Assembly: GCA_913050645.1 (NCBI GenBank)
Contig: CAJXAG010000005.1
Coordinates: 1 to 30,928, forward strand
Length of the DNA stretch: 30,928 nt
Direction: 5' to 3'
Source: an uncultured bacterium
GTDB lineage: Bacteria > Patescibacteriota > Minisyncoccia > Phycocordibacterales > UBA918
The position numbers were made by a program, and so were the translations under genes. Below the pieces are notes generated by a model. The model searched no databases. It saw nothing but the letters and a program-made list of their open reading frames with translations, and had not been told where the DNA came from. Below are positions 15,156 to 21,869 of this stretch, one piece after another. The stretch's first letter is position 1; each line of letters opens with the position of its first letter.

Positions 15156-15161
15156 ATTATA
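15156..15161 (-). promoter_or_regulatory. -10 box TATAAT of the surface-protein gene
   Basis: A consensus hexamer 12 nt before ATG 15143, implying a leader of only a few nucleotides. It decides the start against the upstream in-frame codons. Confidence 0.6.
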
Positions 15162-15193
15162 CCTCGCTACGCCTTTGTGGCTAGCACACCTAG

Positions 15194-15766
15194 CTACAAG
15201 TGACTTGCAGTGAGCGCTTGCTGTATCGCAGTATGTGCAGCAGACGGAATGGGTACAGGCACCAGCCACGGATTTTCCGCCGCCAGAAGCTCGTCATATA
15301 TCTTATTTGGCGCTACATACCCAAGCGTGTGAAGCAACCGGAGTGTAAACATATCTTGCAGATCAGTTATGTCTGCGGCTTCTGCCATACTCATACAGGA
15401 AAGCGCAAGCACCGTATCAGCATACAACTCCTGATGCGCTTGCTCGCCATGCACAAATCGACGCAAAAGCTTCATGACACTATGGACACCACCGCGTGCC
15501 TTGCGTGAAGTTGCTTCCATAAATGGATTACTCACCGCCTCAACACTCCCGATACGCCAGCCTCCTTTCCCTTTTACGAGTGATACGCGGATAATTGAAA
15601 AATCCTGCAATGCATACCGCTGCTTCGATTTTTCCAGACGCACACTCCGGGCACTCGCCCAAAGCATCCCAGCATCACGAGTAAAAAGCATATAGGATTT
15701 ATCGGAGGTTATACGGTCTTTTGATCCACAGACAACTGCTTCAGTGATGTAGGTCTGATAACTCAT
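15194..15766 (-). CDS. recO: DNA repair protein RecO (short form)
   Basis: A 190-aa recombination mediator working with RecR and RecF to load RecA. The N-terminal OB fold is clear: TYITEAVVCGSKDRITSDKS, then LFTRDAGMLWASARSVR and YALQDFSIIRVSLVKG. The C-terminal part is a helical domain. The protein is about 50 residues shorter than typical RecO and has no CxxC zinc module, as in many reduced genomes. ATG 15766 is chosen because TACAAT (15774-15779) lies 7 nt upstream and no SD is present; the ORF can be extended to 15790 but that would run into the ileS terminator. Confidence 0.85.
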   Translation of the reverse strand: MSYQTYITEAVVCGSKDRITSDKSYMLFTRDAGMLWASARSVRLEKSKQRYALQDFSIIRVSLVKGKGGWRIGSVEAVSNPFMEATSRKARGGVHSVMKLLRRFVHGEQAHQELYADTVLALSCMSMAEAADITDLQDMFTLRLLHTLGYVAPNKIYDELLAAENPWLVPVPIPSAAHTAIQQALTASHL

Positions 15767-15783
15767 GTATATGATTGTACTGC

Positions 15784-15827
15784 AAAACAAAAAAGCCGGC
15801 AGCTACCGCTGCCGGCTTTTTTGTTTT
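15784..15827 (-). terminator. 20-bp perfect stem terminator of ileS
   Basis: Bases 15784-15803 pair with 15808-15827 around TACC, with six T at the 3' end of the GC-rich stem. It sits between the ileS stop and the recO promoter. Confidence 0.92.
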
Positions 15828-15829
15828 GT

Positions 15830-18800
15830 TTACACTTTCTGAATCTCCACCGTAAATGAATGTGCTCCTGCAATGATTTCAACACCCTGTGCATCACCAA
15901 ACGTAATCGCGTCAGCACCAACAGTCTTTTCTATCTCGTCTTGGAACTGCCGAATAATCAACTCTCCCCCGTCAGAAGTCTGCACCATCAACATCACACG
16001 ATCTTGCTGCTGTAGTCCTGCATCTTTTCGCATGCCTTGTACTGATCGAATAAATTCTCGTACATCCCCTTCTGCTTGTAGCTCCGATGTAATGTTCGTA
16101 TCCAACCGTACCCAGTTCTCCAAACTGCGATCAAGAGCCTCGTCAGCAACCAACTCCTTCACATTTACCTCATCTGCAATAATCTGCACTAATTCTGACT
16201 CAACAGGCAACTCAGAAATAGGTACATAGAGTGTTTGAAGTGGTTGTCGGACCTTAATACCCTCTTTAGTACGTGCCTCCAAAGCAGCGCTCACAACCGT
16301 TCGTACAGTAACCATTCTTGCCAACAGCTCAGCATCTGCTACAGGCTTGCCCGCCTTAGTTTCTGAAGCTTCAGCTGAAGAAAGTTGGGTGGGCCATGCT
16401 TCAAGGTGCACACTCTCCTTTTCATCTTCTGCTTTCACCTCTTGATACAGATGCTCTGCATAAAATGGCATTACCGGCGCCATTACCTTAGAGAGTTCAC
16501 GGAGTACAAAGCGCAGTGTTCCGAGTGCCAACTGCATGTCGGCAATATCTTCAGACTTCAGGCGATCACGCGAACGACGCAAGTACCATACTGACAGATC
16601 GTCAATAAAGTCAGTGATTGGTCGTGTTGCTTTATCAAGCTCGTAGTTTTTGTACCCTGCAGTTGACGCAGCAATAAGTTCATACAGACGCGCAACAATC
16701 CACCGGTCGAGCACATGTCCACTGTCAGACTTCGCTTCTGTACCGTCGGCGAACATTTGATACATCGTCAGTACGTTATTTAGGCGCCCGATATTCTTTC
16801 GTTGTAACTCTTGTACTTCTTTATCGGAGAAGTTGAGATCTTCCGCACGCACAATTGGCGATGACAGAAGATAAAAACGCATAGAGTCTGCACCAACTTG
16901 GTTTGCAAGGTTTGTTGGCTCAGAATAATTTTGAAGCTTTTTACTCAGCTTCTTCCCATCCTCTGCCATAATCAGCCCATTTACAATCACATTCTGATAC
17001 GGACTTTTTCCAAACAATGCGGTACCAAGCACGATCAGGGAGTAGAACCATCCACGGGTTTGATCAAGTCCTTCAGCAATAAAGTTTGCAGGAAATCCTT
17101 TTCCATTTTCGGGATCAAAGGTCTCCTTGTCCTCACCCAGGAAGTGCTTCTGTCCATAGGGCATCGATCCACTTTCAAACCAACAGTCAAACACGTCTGG
17201 CACGCGCTCGAGTTTTGTTTCACCGTCATACAGTTCCACCTCATCGATATACGGTCGGTGAAAGTCGAGCTCGTAGTTGTCGTTATGCGGCAACACAGAC
17301 ACTTCAACCTCACGCACCTGTGCGTTTTCTAAGTCGTAGCTACTGTCATCGATATGTTCGGCAGTTACTTCAAACGAATCACCTTTTGCTGCAGCTTGCA
17401 TCATCTGCAGTGTGCCGTTGTGTCCAATAATGAGAATATGTTCATCCTTGAGGTCACGCTCACACGCATACAGGAAGTCACCCGTGCGCTTCTTTACCTC
17501 GCTCCAATCCTCACTCTCCCCCTCTGGTTTCTTCGTCAAACGACCTGTACCAGTTTCTAAATACGCCAAGTATTCCTCAACCGGTTTGTCTTCAAACTCC
17601 CCAAAAGAAATTTCCAGTAAACGACGATCTGCCGCAACGGTGTCAGACGTAAGCCTCAACTCTTGAGCAATAAGTTCTGCCGTTTCTGTCGTACGCCGTA
17701 GTGGTGAGTGGTAGATTTTTGTAACGCCCTTTCCGGTCAGCTCTTTTGCTGCAGCCTTTACTTGCTCTTTCCCTTCTTCAGTCAAACCATTTTCAGGCGT
17801 GTCGTGTGCACTGAGGACACCTTGCTCATTTGAGACAGACTGTGCATGGCGCATGATACTGTAGCTATTACCTGACTTTGGCACATACTCCTGAAGCTCG
17901 GCAAGACTACCAAATACTTTGATTTCTTGTGTTTCTGGATTGCGCCAGATTGGCAGTGGGGCTCCCCAGTACCGCTGTCGTGAAACTGCCCAGTCGCGTG
18001 CACCTTCAAGCCATTTTCCAAACCGTGCACGTCCTACGTGCTCCGGTACCCAGTGCACTTTATTGTTTTCTTCCACCAACTGATCTTTGATCTTTGTCAC
18101 CTCAACAAACCACGACGTTGTCGCATAGTTTAGAAGTGGAGTGTCACACCGCCAACAGTGTGGGTAGCTGTGGGTAATGTTTTCTTTCTTTAGGAGCTTT
18201 CCGTTTGCTTGCAGCGCTTTGACGATTTCAATATCTGCATCCAGATGCATCACCCCTGCTTCATCATCATCCTTTGGTTTTACGAGCTGTCCTGCAAAGT
18301 CAGTTACAAAGTCTTTAAAGTGACCAGACTCATCGACATGGTGGTAGATCGGTACACCATGCGCTTGTGCAAGCTTCATGTCGTCATCTCCATAGGCAGG
18401 AGCTAAGTGCACTGCACCCGTCCCTTCTTCACCGAGTTCTACATAGTCCGCATGGAAGATTTGCCACGCATTTTCTTTTCCTTCAAAATCTTCCCCAGAC
18501 AAATACGCAAATGGTGGTTCGTATCGTTTCCCAACCAAGTCAGCTCCAGCGACTGTCTCGAGCACTTCATACTCCATATCACCAAGCTGCGAGAGACGCT
18601 CTTTTGCGAGAACTAGATTTTCAGCACCATCATCTGTTGTTACCGCCACTTTCACATACTCATGCTCGTTATGCACTGCTGCAGCCATATTTCCCGGCAT
18701 TGTCCATGGGGTCGTTGTCCAAACCAAAAGTGATGTATCAGTTTTTTCGCCCGAGTCATCAAGCAATGGTAGCTTTACTGTAATCGCAATATCTTTGATG

Positions 18801-19414
18801 TCTTTATATCCTTGGTTTACCTCGAAATTTGAAAGGGTCGTTCCGCAGCGCGGACATAGGTGCATCGACTTAAATCCTTCATACACCAACCCTTTTTCAT
18901 GTAGCTGATTAAACACCCACCACACACTTTCAGTGTATGTTGAGTCCATAGTCTTGTAGTCGTCCTCCATATCTGCCCACCGTCCCATGCGTGGCACGAT
19001 CTTCGCCCAATCGTCGGCGTACTCCATGACTGCACCACGCGCTGCTTCATTGAAGTTTTTGATACCGTATTCTTCAATATCACGCTTGGTTGCAAGACCA
19101 AGTTTTTTTTCGATAAGGTTCTCAAGTGGCAGGCCGTGACAGTCCCATCCCCACTTCCGTGGCACCTTGTATCCATTCATCGTCCAGAAACGAGGAATAG
19201 CGTCTTTGATTGTTCCTGCAAGGATGTGCCCATAGTGTGGCAAGCCGGTTGCAAACGGCGGCCCATCGTAGAAGATAAACTCACCATTAGGAGCATCTTG
19301 CTGTAGTGTTTTATTAAAAATATCGTGCTCTTGCCAGAAAGCTAAGATAGCCTCCTCTCGCAAAGCAACATCGCTTTTTTCAGGAGTCGTGTCTCCTTGT
19401 TTTTGTGTATTCAT
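15830..19414 (-). CDS. ileS: Isoleucyl-tRNA synthetase with inserted histidine-phosphatase domain
   Basis: A 1194-aa class I synthetase. Signature motifs are HYGH (60-63), WTTTPWTMPGN of the CP1 editing domain (232-242), ARDWAVSRQRYWGAPLPIW (472-490), DCWFESGSMPYGQ (743-755) and KLSKK (822-826). Paired cysteines CPRC (187-190) and CWRC (420-423) fit the eukaryote-like IleRS type. Residues about 515-705 are an extra domain with all histidine-phosphatase landmarks, placed between GSLAELQEYV and FHRPYIDEVEL, which are nearly adjacent in ordinary IleRS. Without it the length would be about 1000, normal for the family. The reading frame is continuous with no sign of assembly error. ATG 19414 lacks an SD; TATACAT lies about 12-14 nt upstream. 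Confidence 0.95.
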   Translation of the reverse strand: MNTQKQGDTTPEKSDVALREEAILAFWQEHDIFNKTLQQDAPNGEFIFYDGPPFATGLPHYGHILAGTIKDAIPRFWTMNGYKVPRKWGWDCHGLPLENLIEKKLGLATKRDIEEYGIKNFNEAARGAVMEYADDWAKIVPRMGRWADMEDDYKTMDSTYTESVWWVFNQLHEKGLVYEGFKSMHLCPRCGTTLSNFEVNQGYKDIKDIAITVKLPLLDDSGEKTDTSLLVWTTTPWTMPGNMAAAVHNEHEYVKVAVTTDDGAENLVLAKERLSQLGDMEYEVLETVAGADLVGKRYEPPFAYLSGEDFEGKENAWQIFHADYVELGEEGTGAVHLAPAYGDDDMKLAQAHGVPIYHHVDESGHFKDFVTDFAGQLVKPKDDDEAGVMHLDADIEIVKALQANGKLLKKENITHSYPHCWRCDTPLLNYATTSWFVEVTKIKDQLVEENNKVHWVPEHVGRARFGKWLEGARDWAVSRQRYWGAPLPIWRNPETQEIKVFGSLAELQEYVPKSGNSYSIMRHAQSVSNEQGVLSAHDTPENGLTEEGKEQVKAAAKELTGKGVTKIYHSPLRRTTETAELIAQELRLTSDTVAADRRLLEISFGEFEDKPVEEYLAYLETGTGRLTKKPEGESEDWSEVKKRTGDFLYACERDLKDEHILIIGHNGTLQMMQAAAKGDSFEVTAEHIDDSSYDLENAQVREVEVSVLPHNDNYELDFHRPYIDEVELYDGETKLERVPDVFDCWFESGSMPYGQKHFLGEDKETFDPENGKGFPANFIAEGLDQTRGWFYSLIVLGTALFGKSPYQNVIVNGLIMAEDGKKLSKKLQNYSEPTNLANQVGADSMRFYLLSSPIVRAEDLNFSDKEVQELQRKNIGRLNNVLTMYQMFADGTEAKSDSGHVLDRWIVARLYELIAASTAGYKNYELDKATRPITDFIDDLSVWYLRRSRDRLKSEDIADMQLALGTLRFVLRELSKVMAPVMPFYAEHLYQEVKAEDEKESVHLEAWPTQLSSAEASETKAGKPVADAELLARMVTVRTVVSAALEARTKEGIKVRQPLQTLYVPISELPVESELVQIIADEVNVKELVADEALDRSLENWVRLDTNITSELQAEGDVREFIRSVQGMRKDAGLQQQDRVMLMVQTSDGGELIIRQFQDEIEKTVGADAITFGDAQGVEIIAGAHSFTVEIQKV
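17300..17872 (-). other. Histidine-phosphatase (phosphoglycerate-mutase-like) domain inside IleRS
   Basis: This marks the inserted domain, not a separate gene. Visible residues are MRHAQS (R522, phospho-acceptor H523; Ala replaces the usual Gly of RHG), GLTEEGKEQV, SPLRRTTETAE (R573/R574), LLEISFGEFE (E601, acid) and IIGHNGT (H665). These are the catalytic residues of the superfamily in the right order and spacing, so activity is plausible. Family members dephosphorylate sugars, nucleotides, proteins or cofactors; the substrate here is unknown. Confidence 0.88.
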
Positions 19415-19490
19415 ATAGCGTCGTTATGTATATCAGACATTAATGCGAGCACTGCTCACACACGCGTATCAGACGTGCTTTTGCATAGTA

Positions 19491-19778
19491 TCATGATTTA
19501 TTTTTTTGCAAAGAAAAAGACCCCGAATCATTGGGGTCTTTTGAATCCCTATCAGGACCATCTGGATCATCATCTGGCAAGAAGTCAGACTCAGGGAGAT
19601 TTGCGTACACGTATCCCATAATGAGATTACCATGCCAGATAGCACTGACTGTTGCTGTGCCAAAGTAGTACAAAAACAAGTTCATGTTTGATGCATCAAA
19701 GAACAGTAGTAGTCCAAACCCAATAGTTTGTACAAACACTGAGGCGCGCAGTGTGGTGAGGTTACGGTACTTTTTCAT
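19491..19778 (-). CDS. Small two-helix membrane protein with acidic tail
   Basis: A 95-aa protein with two hydrophobic segments (about 10-27 and 31-58) and an Asp/Pro-rich tail (PESDFLPDDDPDGPDRD). ATG 19778 overlaps the TGA of the upstream gene (ATGA) and is preceded by GGAGGGG. The last codons (DSKDPNDSGSFS) are encoded by the terminator hairpin itself, so the frame runs through the terminator; an earlier stop in another frame (TGATAG around 19545) hints that a frameshift may have lengthened the tail. No family is recognised. Confidence 0.65.
   Translation of the reverse strand: MKKYRNLTTLRASVFVQTIGFGLLLFFDASNMNLFLYYFGTATVSAIWHGNLIMGYVYANLPESDFLPDDDPDGPDRDSKDPNDSGSFSLQKNKS
19509..19545 (-). 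terminator. Terminator overlapping the 3' coding end
   Basis: Bases 19515-19524 pair perfectly with 19533-19542 around an 8-nt loop; on the minus strand a T-rich tail follows. It lies inside the reading frame of the 95-aa gene. Confidence 0.85.
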
Positions 19779-20047
19779 ATCCCCTCCTTCACCATGCACA
19801 TGCGGTACTGCCAAAGATTGAACAAGCACGTGAGTATCAATATGCTCATCATCCAGCCATAGGCACCAAAGTACAAGAGTGCCAACGTAGCAACAAGTGC
19901 TCCGGGTGTCACCGTCGATGGCAGGTATGTCCAAAAAAAGTTACCGAACGAAACATACTCGCGATACGCAACGTATATGCGACACAGAAAGTACAGTAAT
20001 AGAGTTGCTGCAACTGCCCACACTTTGAACAAAAATAATCCAGTCAT
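19775..20047 (-). CDS. Small membrane protein (about three helices)
   Basis: A 90-aa, strongly hydrophobic protein (segments about 4-27, 47-62 and 66-80) with basic residues between helices and at the C-terminus. ATG 20047 follows a good SD (GGGAGGAAGAA). Its TGA overlaps the next ATG, so the two small membrane proteins are translationally coupled and may form a complex. There is no homology I can name. Confidence 0.7.
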   Translation of the reverse strand: MTGLFLFKVWAVAATLLLYFLCRIYVAYREYVSFGNFFWTYLPSTVTPGALVATLALLYFGAYGWMMSILILTCLFNLWQYRMCMVKEGI

Positions 20048-20091
20048 TTCTTCCTCCCTTTCCTATCGGCTATACTGCATAAAAAACTATT

Positions 20092-20129
20092 GTTTGTCAA
20101 AGAAAAACCTCGCAGAGATCTGCGAGGTT
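20092..20129 (-). terminator. Terminator containing the stop codon of the 111-aa gene
   Basis: Bases 20106-20116 pair perfectly with 20119-20129 and a T-rich tail follows on the minus strand. The codons for ENLADLCEVFL and the TGA stop are made of this hairpin and its tail. Confidence 0.88.
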
Positions 20130-20432
20130 CTCGTCTTCATAGGTGGCTCCTGGGCCAGCTGTGGGTGTCCACGGAAGCGTTGGCGTATTTTGTATCGCTA
20201 TATGCATATACAACTCTGCAACGGCCAACGCCCAAAACATCATCAGTGCACCTTGCACCAAGTCCCCTTCTACATAGAGCTCATACCCAGCGACACACCA
20301 TACGACAGTCATGAATGTAAGCGCGATGTAAAAATGCTTTTTGACATAGCGCCCTTGCATAGAGGCCTCATCAAGCACTTCAGGATGTATCCAGTGCAAT
20401 CCGCGCACCGCGTAATGCTGTGGCGTTATCAT
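20097..20432 (-). CDS. Small two-helix membrane protein
   Basis: A 111-aa protein with a soluble N-terminus (HYAVRGLHWIHPEVLDE), two hydrophobic segments (about 32-53 and 57-80) and a polar Pro/Thr-rich C-terminal part. ATG 20432 overlaps the TGA of the upstream 61-aa gene (ATGA); a weak AGGGG lies before it. The coding end is built from its terminator. Function is not recognised. Confidence 0.68.
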   Translation of the reverse strand: MITPQHYAVRGLHWIHPEVLDEASMQGRYVKKHFYIALTFMTVVWCVAGYELYVEGDLVQGALMMFWALAVAELYMHIAIQNTPTLPWTPTAGPGATYEDENLADLCEVFL

Positions 20433-20614
20433 GCGATTACCCCTGATTGTTGTACAGCTTGCGCGTAGTGCATACACCGAGACTGTACCGACTGGTACGC
20501 ACTACCAAAACCTTTATCATTGTGATCAGTGGATATAGATGCATAGATGTAACACTCCCAGAGTGCTATATCAATCATACAGAATATATCCCGCAGAAAT
20601 ATGATGTCCCGCAT
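20429..20614 (-). CDS. Hypothetical 61-aa protein
   Basis: Starts MRDIIFLRDIFCMIDIALW after AGGAGGG at standard spacing, which sets ATG 20614 as start; a longer frame to 20752 has no such site and would cross a terminator. One moderately hydrophobic N-terminal helix (about 4-27) is followed by a polar Ser/Gln/His tail with cysteines. Its TGA overlaps the ATG of the following membrane-protein gene. Reality rests on SD, overlap and operon position, not homology. Confidence 0.6.
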   Translation of the reverse strand: MRDIIFLRDIFCMIDIALWECYIYASISTDHNDKGFGSAYQSVQSRCMHYAQAVQQSGVIA

Positions 20615-20659
20615 ATCACCCTCCTGTCTGTTCTTCTCTATACTAGGTTGTATCATGCA

Positions 20660-20696
20660 CAAAGAAAAAAGACCAGGTGACACCACCTGATCTTTT
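20660..20696 (-). terminator. Terminator between small operons
   Basis: On the minus strand GATCAGGTG (20692-20684) pairs with CACCTGGTC (20679-20671, one wobble), followed by six T. It ends the operon 21425-20703. Confidence 0.88.
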
Positions 20697-20702
20697 GCTT
20701 TT

Positions 20703-20864
20703 TCAATGCACCTGATGTCCACGGTGAGTCTGCAGCCTGCAAAGATGTGCATAGAAACACCGCTGATTTTCAGACAGCTGCTCCATCTCCTCGAAGTGAC
20801 GCACCATGCGCTGCACCCATTGTGGACACAATATACCCAATCCAGGAGGAATCATGTTTTGCAT
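20703..20864 (-). CDS. Hypothetical 53-aa protein
   Basis: Starts MQNMIPPGLGILCPQWVQRM after AGGAGGAAGAAT, an ideal SD. The protein is polar, His/Gln/Cys-rich and amphipathic (VRHFEEMEQL), with no membrane segment. It follows the 57-aa gene by 10 nt and ends just before the operon terminator. No family is recognised. The longer frame to 21002 is rejected because the SD and the upstream gene fix the start here. Confidence 0.6.
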   Translation of the reverse strand: MQNMIPPGLGILCPQWVQRMVRHFEEMEQLSENQRCFYAHLCRLQTHRGHQVH

Positions 20865-20874
20865 ATTCTTCCTC

Positions 20875-21048
20875 CTACTCTTTGAGCACATACGTGCCAA
20901 AGCGATTGCTCGGATCGGGACAGGTAAAGTCCGCAAGCAATGCTGCGAACTCGTCTCGTTGCTGAGTCTGTTCGTTTTCCGTTGGCTTCGGTGTGATGCC
21001 ACTACGATTCATCATCCCGTCTGCGGGATGCTTTGCATCATCTCTCAT
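20875..21048 (-). CDS. Hypothetical 57-aa protein
   Basis: Reads MRDDAKHPADGMMNRSGI, then a hydrophilic middle rich in Gln/Glu, then FAALLADFTCPDP and YVLKE. AGGAGAAAGAAA immediately precedes ATG 21048, and the start lies 17 nt after the stop of the membrane-protein gene upstream. It is the middle gene of a three-gene operon. Below usual length cut-offs, so easily missed; no family is recognised. Confidence 0.6.
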   Translation of the reverse strand: MRDDAKHPADGMMNRSGITPKPTENEQTQQRDEFAALLADFTCPDPSNRFGTYVLKE

Positions 21049-21065
21049 TTTCTTTCTCCTGTAGT

Positions 21066-21425
21066 TTACATATTGTCGACCGCAATATAGAGCTGCGGTG
21101 ACGGTGTTGCTTTAGGTGCTTCCGCATGTGGAATGTCGGTCATATCCGTAACAACGTCATCAGATTGGACAGGTGACGGCCAATCTAACCACATTGTGCA
21201 CACGATGTATCCCACACCCAGATACGGTAATAGGATAAAAAGTATGTAATAGCCGAGTATGTAGGCAACAATACCCACGATGCAGCAAAGTAAACCTCCT
21301 GCGATTTGTAAAAACCACTGACGCCATGCGCCATCAAATGCTGCAAACAACAATGAATACGACACAAGAAAGTACACTACGACGTACCCTATAAAAGGAA
21401 TGGGCATATCTACATATGAATTCAT
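21066..21425 (-). CDS. Small membrane protein (about three helices), first gene of the small-gene operon
   Basis: A 119-aa protein with hydrophobic segments about 11-31, 38-60 and 62-80 and a soluble acidic/Pro-rich C-terminus (QSDDVVTDMTDIPHAEAPKATP). AAAGGGGC precedes ATG 21425. A promoter with a perfect TTGACA and a weaker TATTTT lies at 21459-21486. With the following two short genes it forms one transcription unit. Function is unknown; the cluster suggests envelope-associated proteins. Confidence 0.72.
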   Translation of the reverse strand: MNSYVDMPIPFIGYVVVYFLVSYSLLFAAFDGAWRQWFLQIAGGLLCCIVGIVAYILGYYILFILLPYLGVGYIVCTMWLDWPSPVQSDDVVTDMTDIPHAEAPKATPSPQLYIAVDNM

Positions 21426-21458
21426 TTCCAGCCCCTTTCAAAGATCTCTTTATATTGA

Positions 21459-21486
21459 AAAATACTATAAAAATGACACATGTCAA
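21459..21486 (-). promoter_or_regulatory. Sigma70-type promoter of the small-gene operon
   Basis: On the minus strand TTGACA (21486-21481), a 16-nt spacer and TATTTT (21464-21459) precede the operon's first ATG by about 30 nt. The -35 is consensus. Confidence 0.55.
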
Positions 21487-21539
21487 CCCTGCCCCTTGAA
21501 TTCTAGCCTGAATTGCAACACATAAAACCCGGGTGTGAT

Positions 21540-21729
21540 GGTGACTTTCGCCTTTCTTTTCCCGATACCAGTTTGATATATCTCTTACAGGAGATAAAAT
21601 AAAGCTCCCACGAGCTTACGCTCGAGGCATCTCACCAAGTTACGTAGCTTGCTACGTAACACCTATCGCTATCACGATAGGCAAACTCCCTCCATCCCCG
21701 GGCTTACGCCGCGGGGTATTTGTGGGGAA
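21540..21729. repeat. Hairpin array with TTAC loops between small-gene cluster and argS
   Basis: No gene fits here. Successive hairpins are 21579-21584/21591-21596, 21611-21615/21620-21624 (loop TTAC), 21639-21648/21651-21660 (10 bp perfect), 21662-21668/21675-21681, and 21696-21703/21708-21716 (loop TTAC, one bulge). The remaining part, 21487-21560, shows nothing I can name. It could be a structured RNA or a cluster of REP-like units. Confidence 0.55.
21561..21583 (+). repeat. Direct repeat copy A
   Basis: These 23 bases (starting CCCGATACCAGTTTG) match 21774-21796 with one difference. Confidence 0.7.
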
Positions 21730-21766
21730 TAAAAAGAACCATCATCTTATGTGATAGTTCTTTTCT
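21730..21766 (-). terminator. Terminator of argS
   Basis: The minus-strand stem pairs AAAGAACTATCA with TGATGGTTCTTT (21763-21752 with 21744-21733). The U-G wobble exists only on the minus strand, and T-rich sequence follows, fitting argS transcription. Confidence 0.75.
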
Positions 21767-21773
21767 TGGGTCT

Positions 21774-21826
21774 CCCGATACCAGTTTGGTATATCTTCGC
21801 TAGGGCCTCAGATATACCTAAACTGT
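21774..21826. repeat. Direct repeat copy B plus inverted copy forming a long hairpin
   Basis: Copy B is 21774-21796. Its CAGTTTGGTATATCT part is followed by an inverted copy ending about 21826 (AGATATACC, then TAAACTG, one bulge), giving a stem of about 15 bp between the argS stop and its terminator. Confidence 0.65.
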
Positions 21827-21869
21827 CCTGTGAACCTTCACAATAGTCGCTTGCGCTCCTTTGTTCAGG

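Noticed and set aside
15144..15269. Longer start of the surface-protein gene
   Set aside because: TATAAT at 15156-15161 lies inside it and it would overlap recO; MSGIKDQ at 15143 is a better start.
20615..20752. Extended frame upstream of the 61-aa gene
   Set aside because: It crosses a strong terminator and has no SD; AGGAGGG fixes the start at 20614.
20865..21002. Extended frame upstream of the 53-aa gene
   Set aside because: It is antisense-frame to nothing but overlaps the well-supported 57-aa gene and ignores the SD at 20864.
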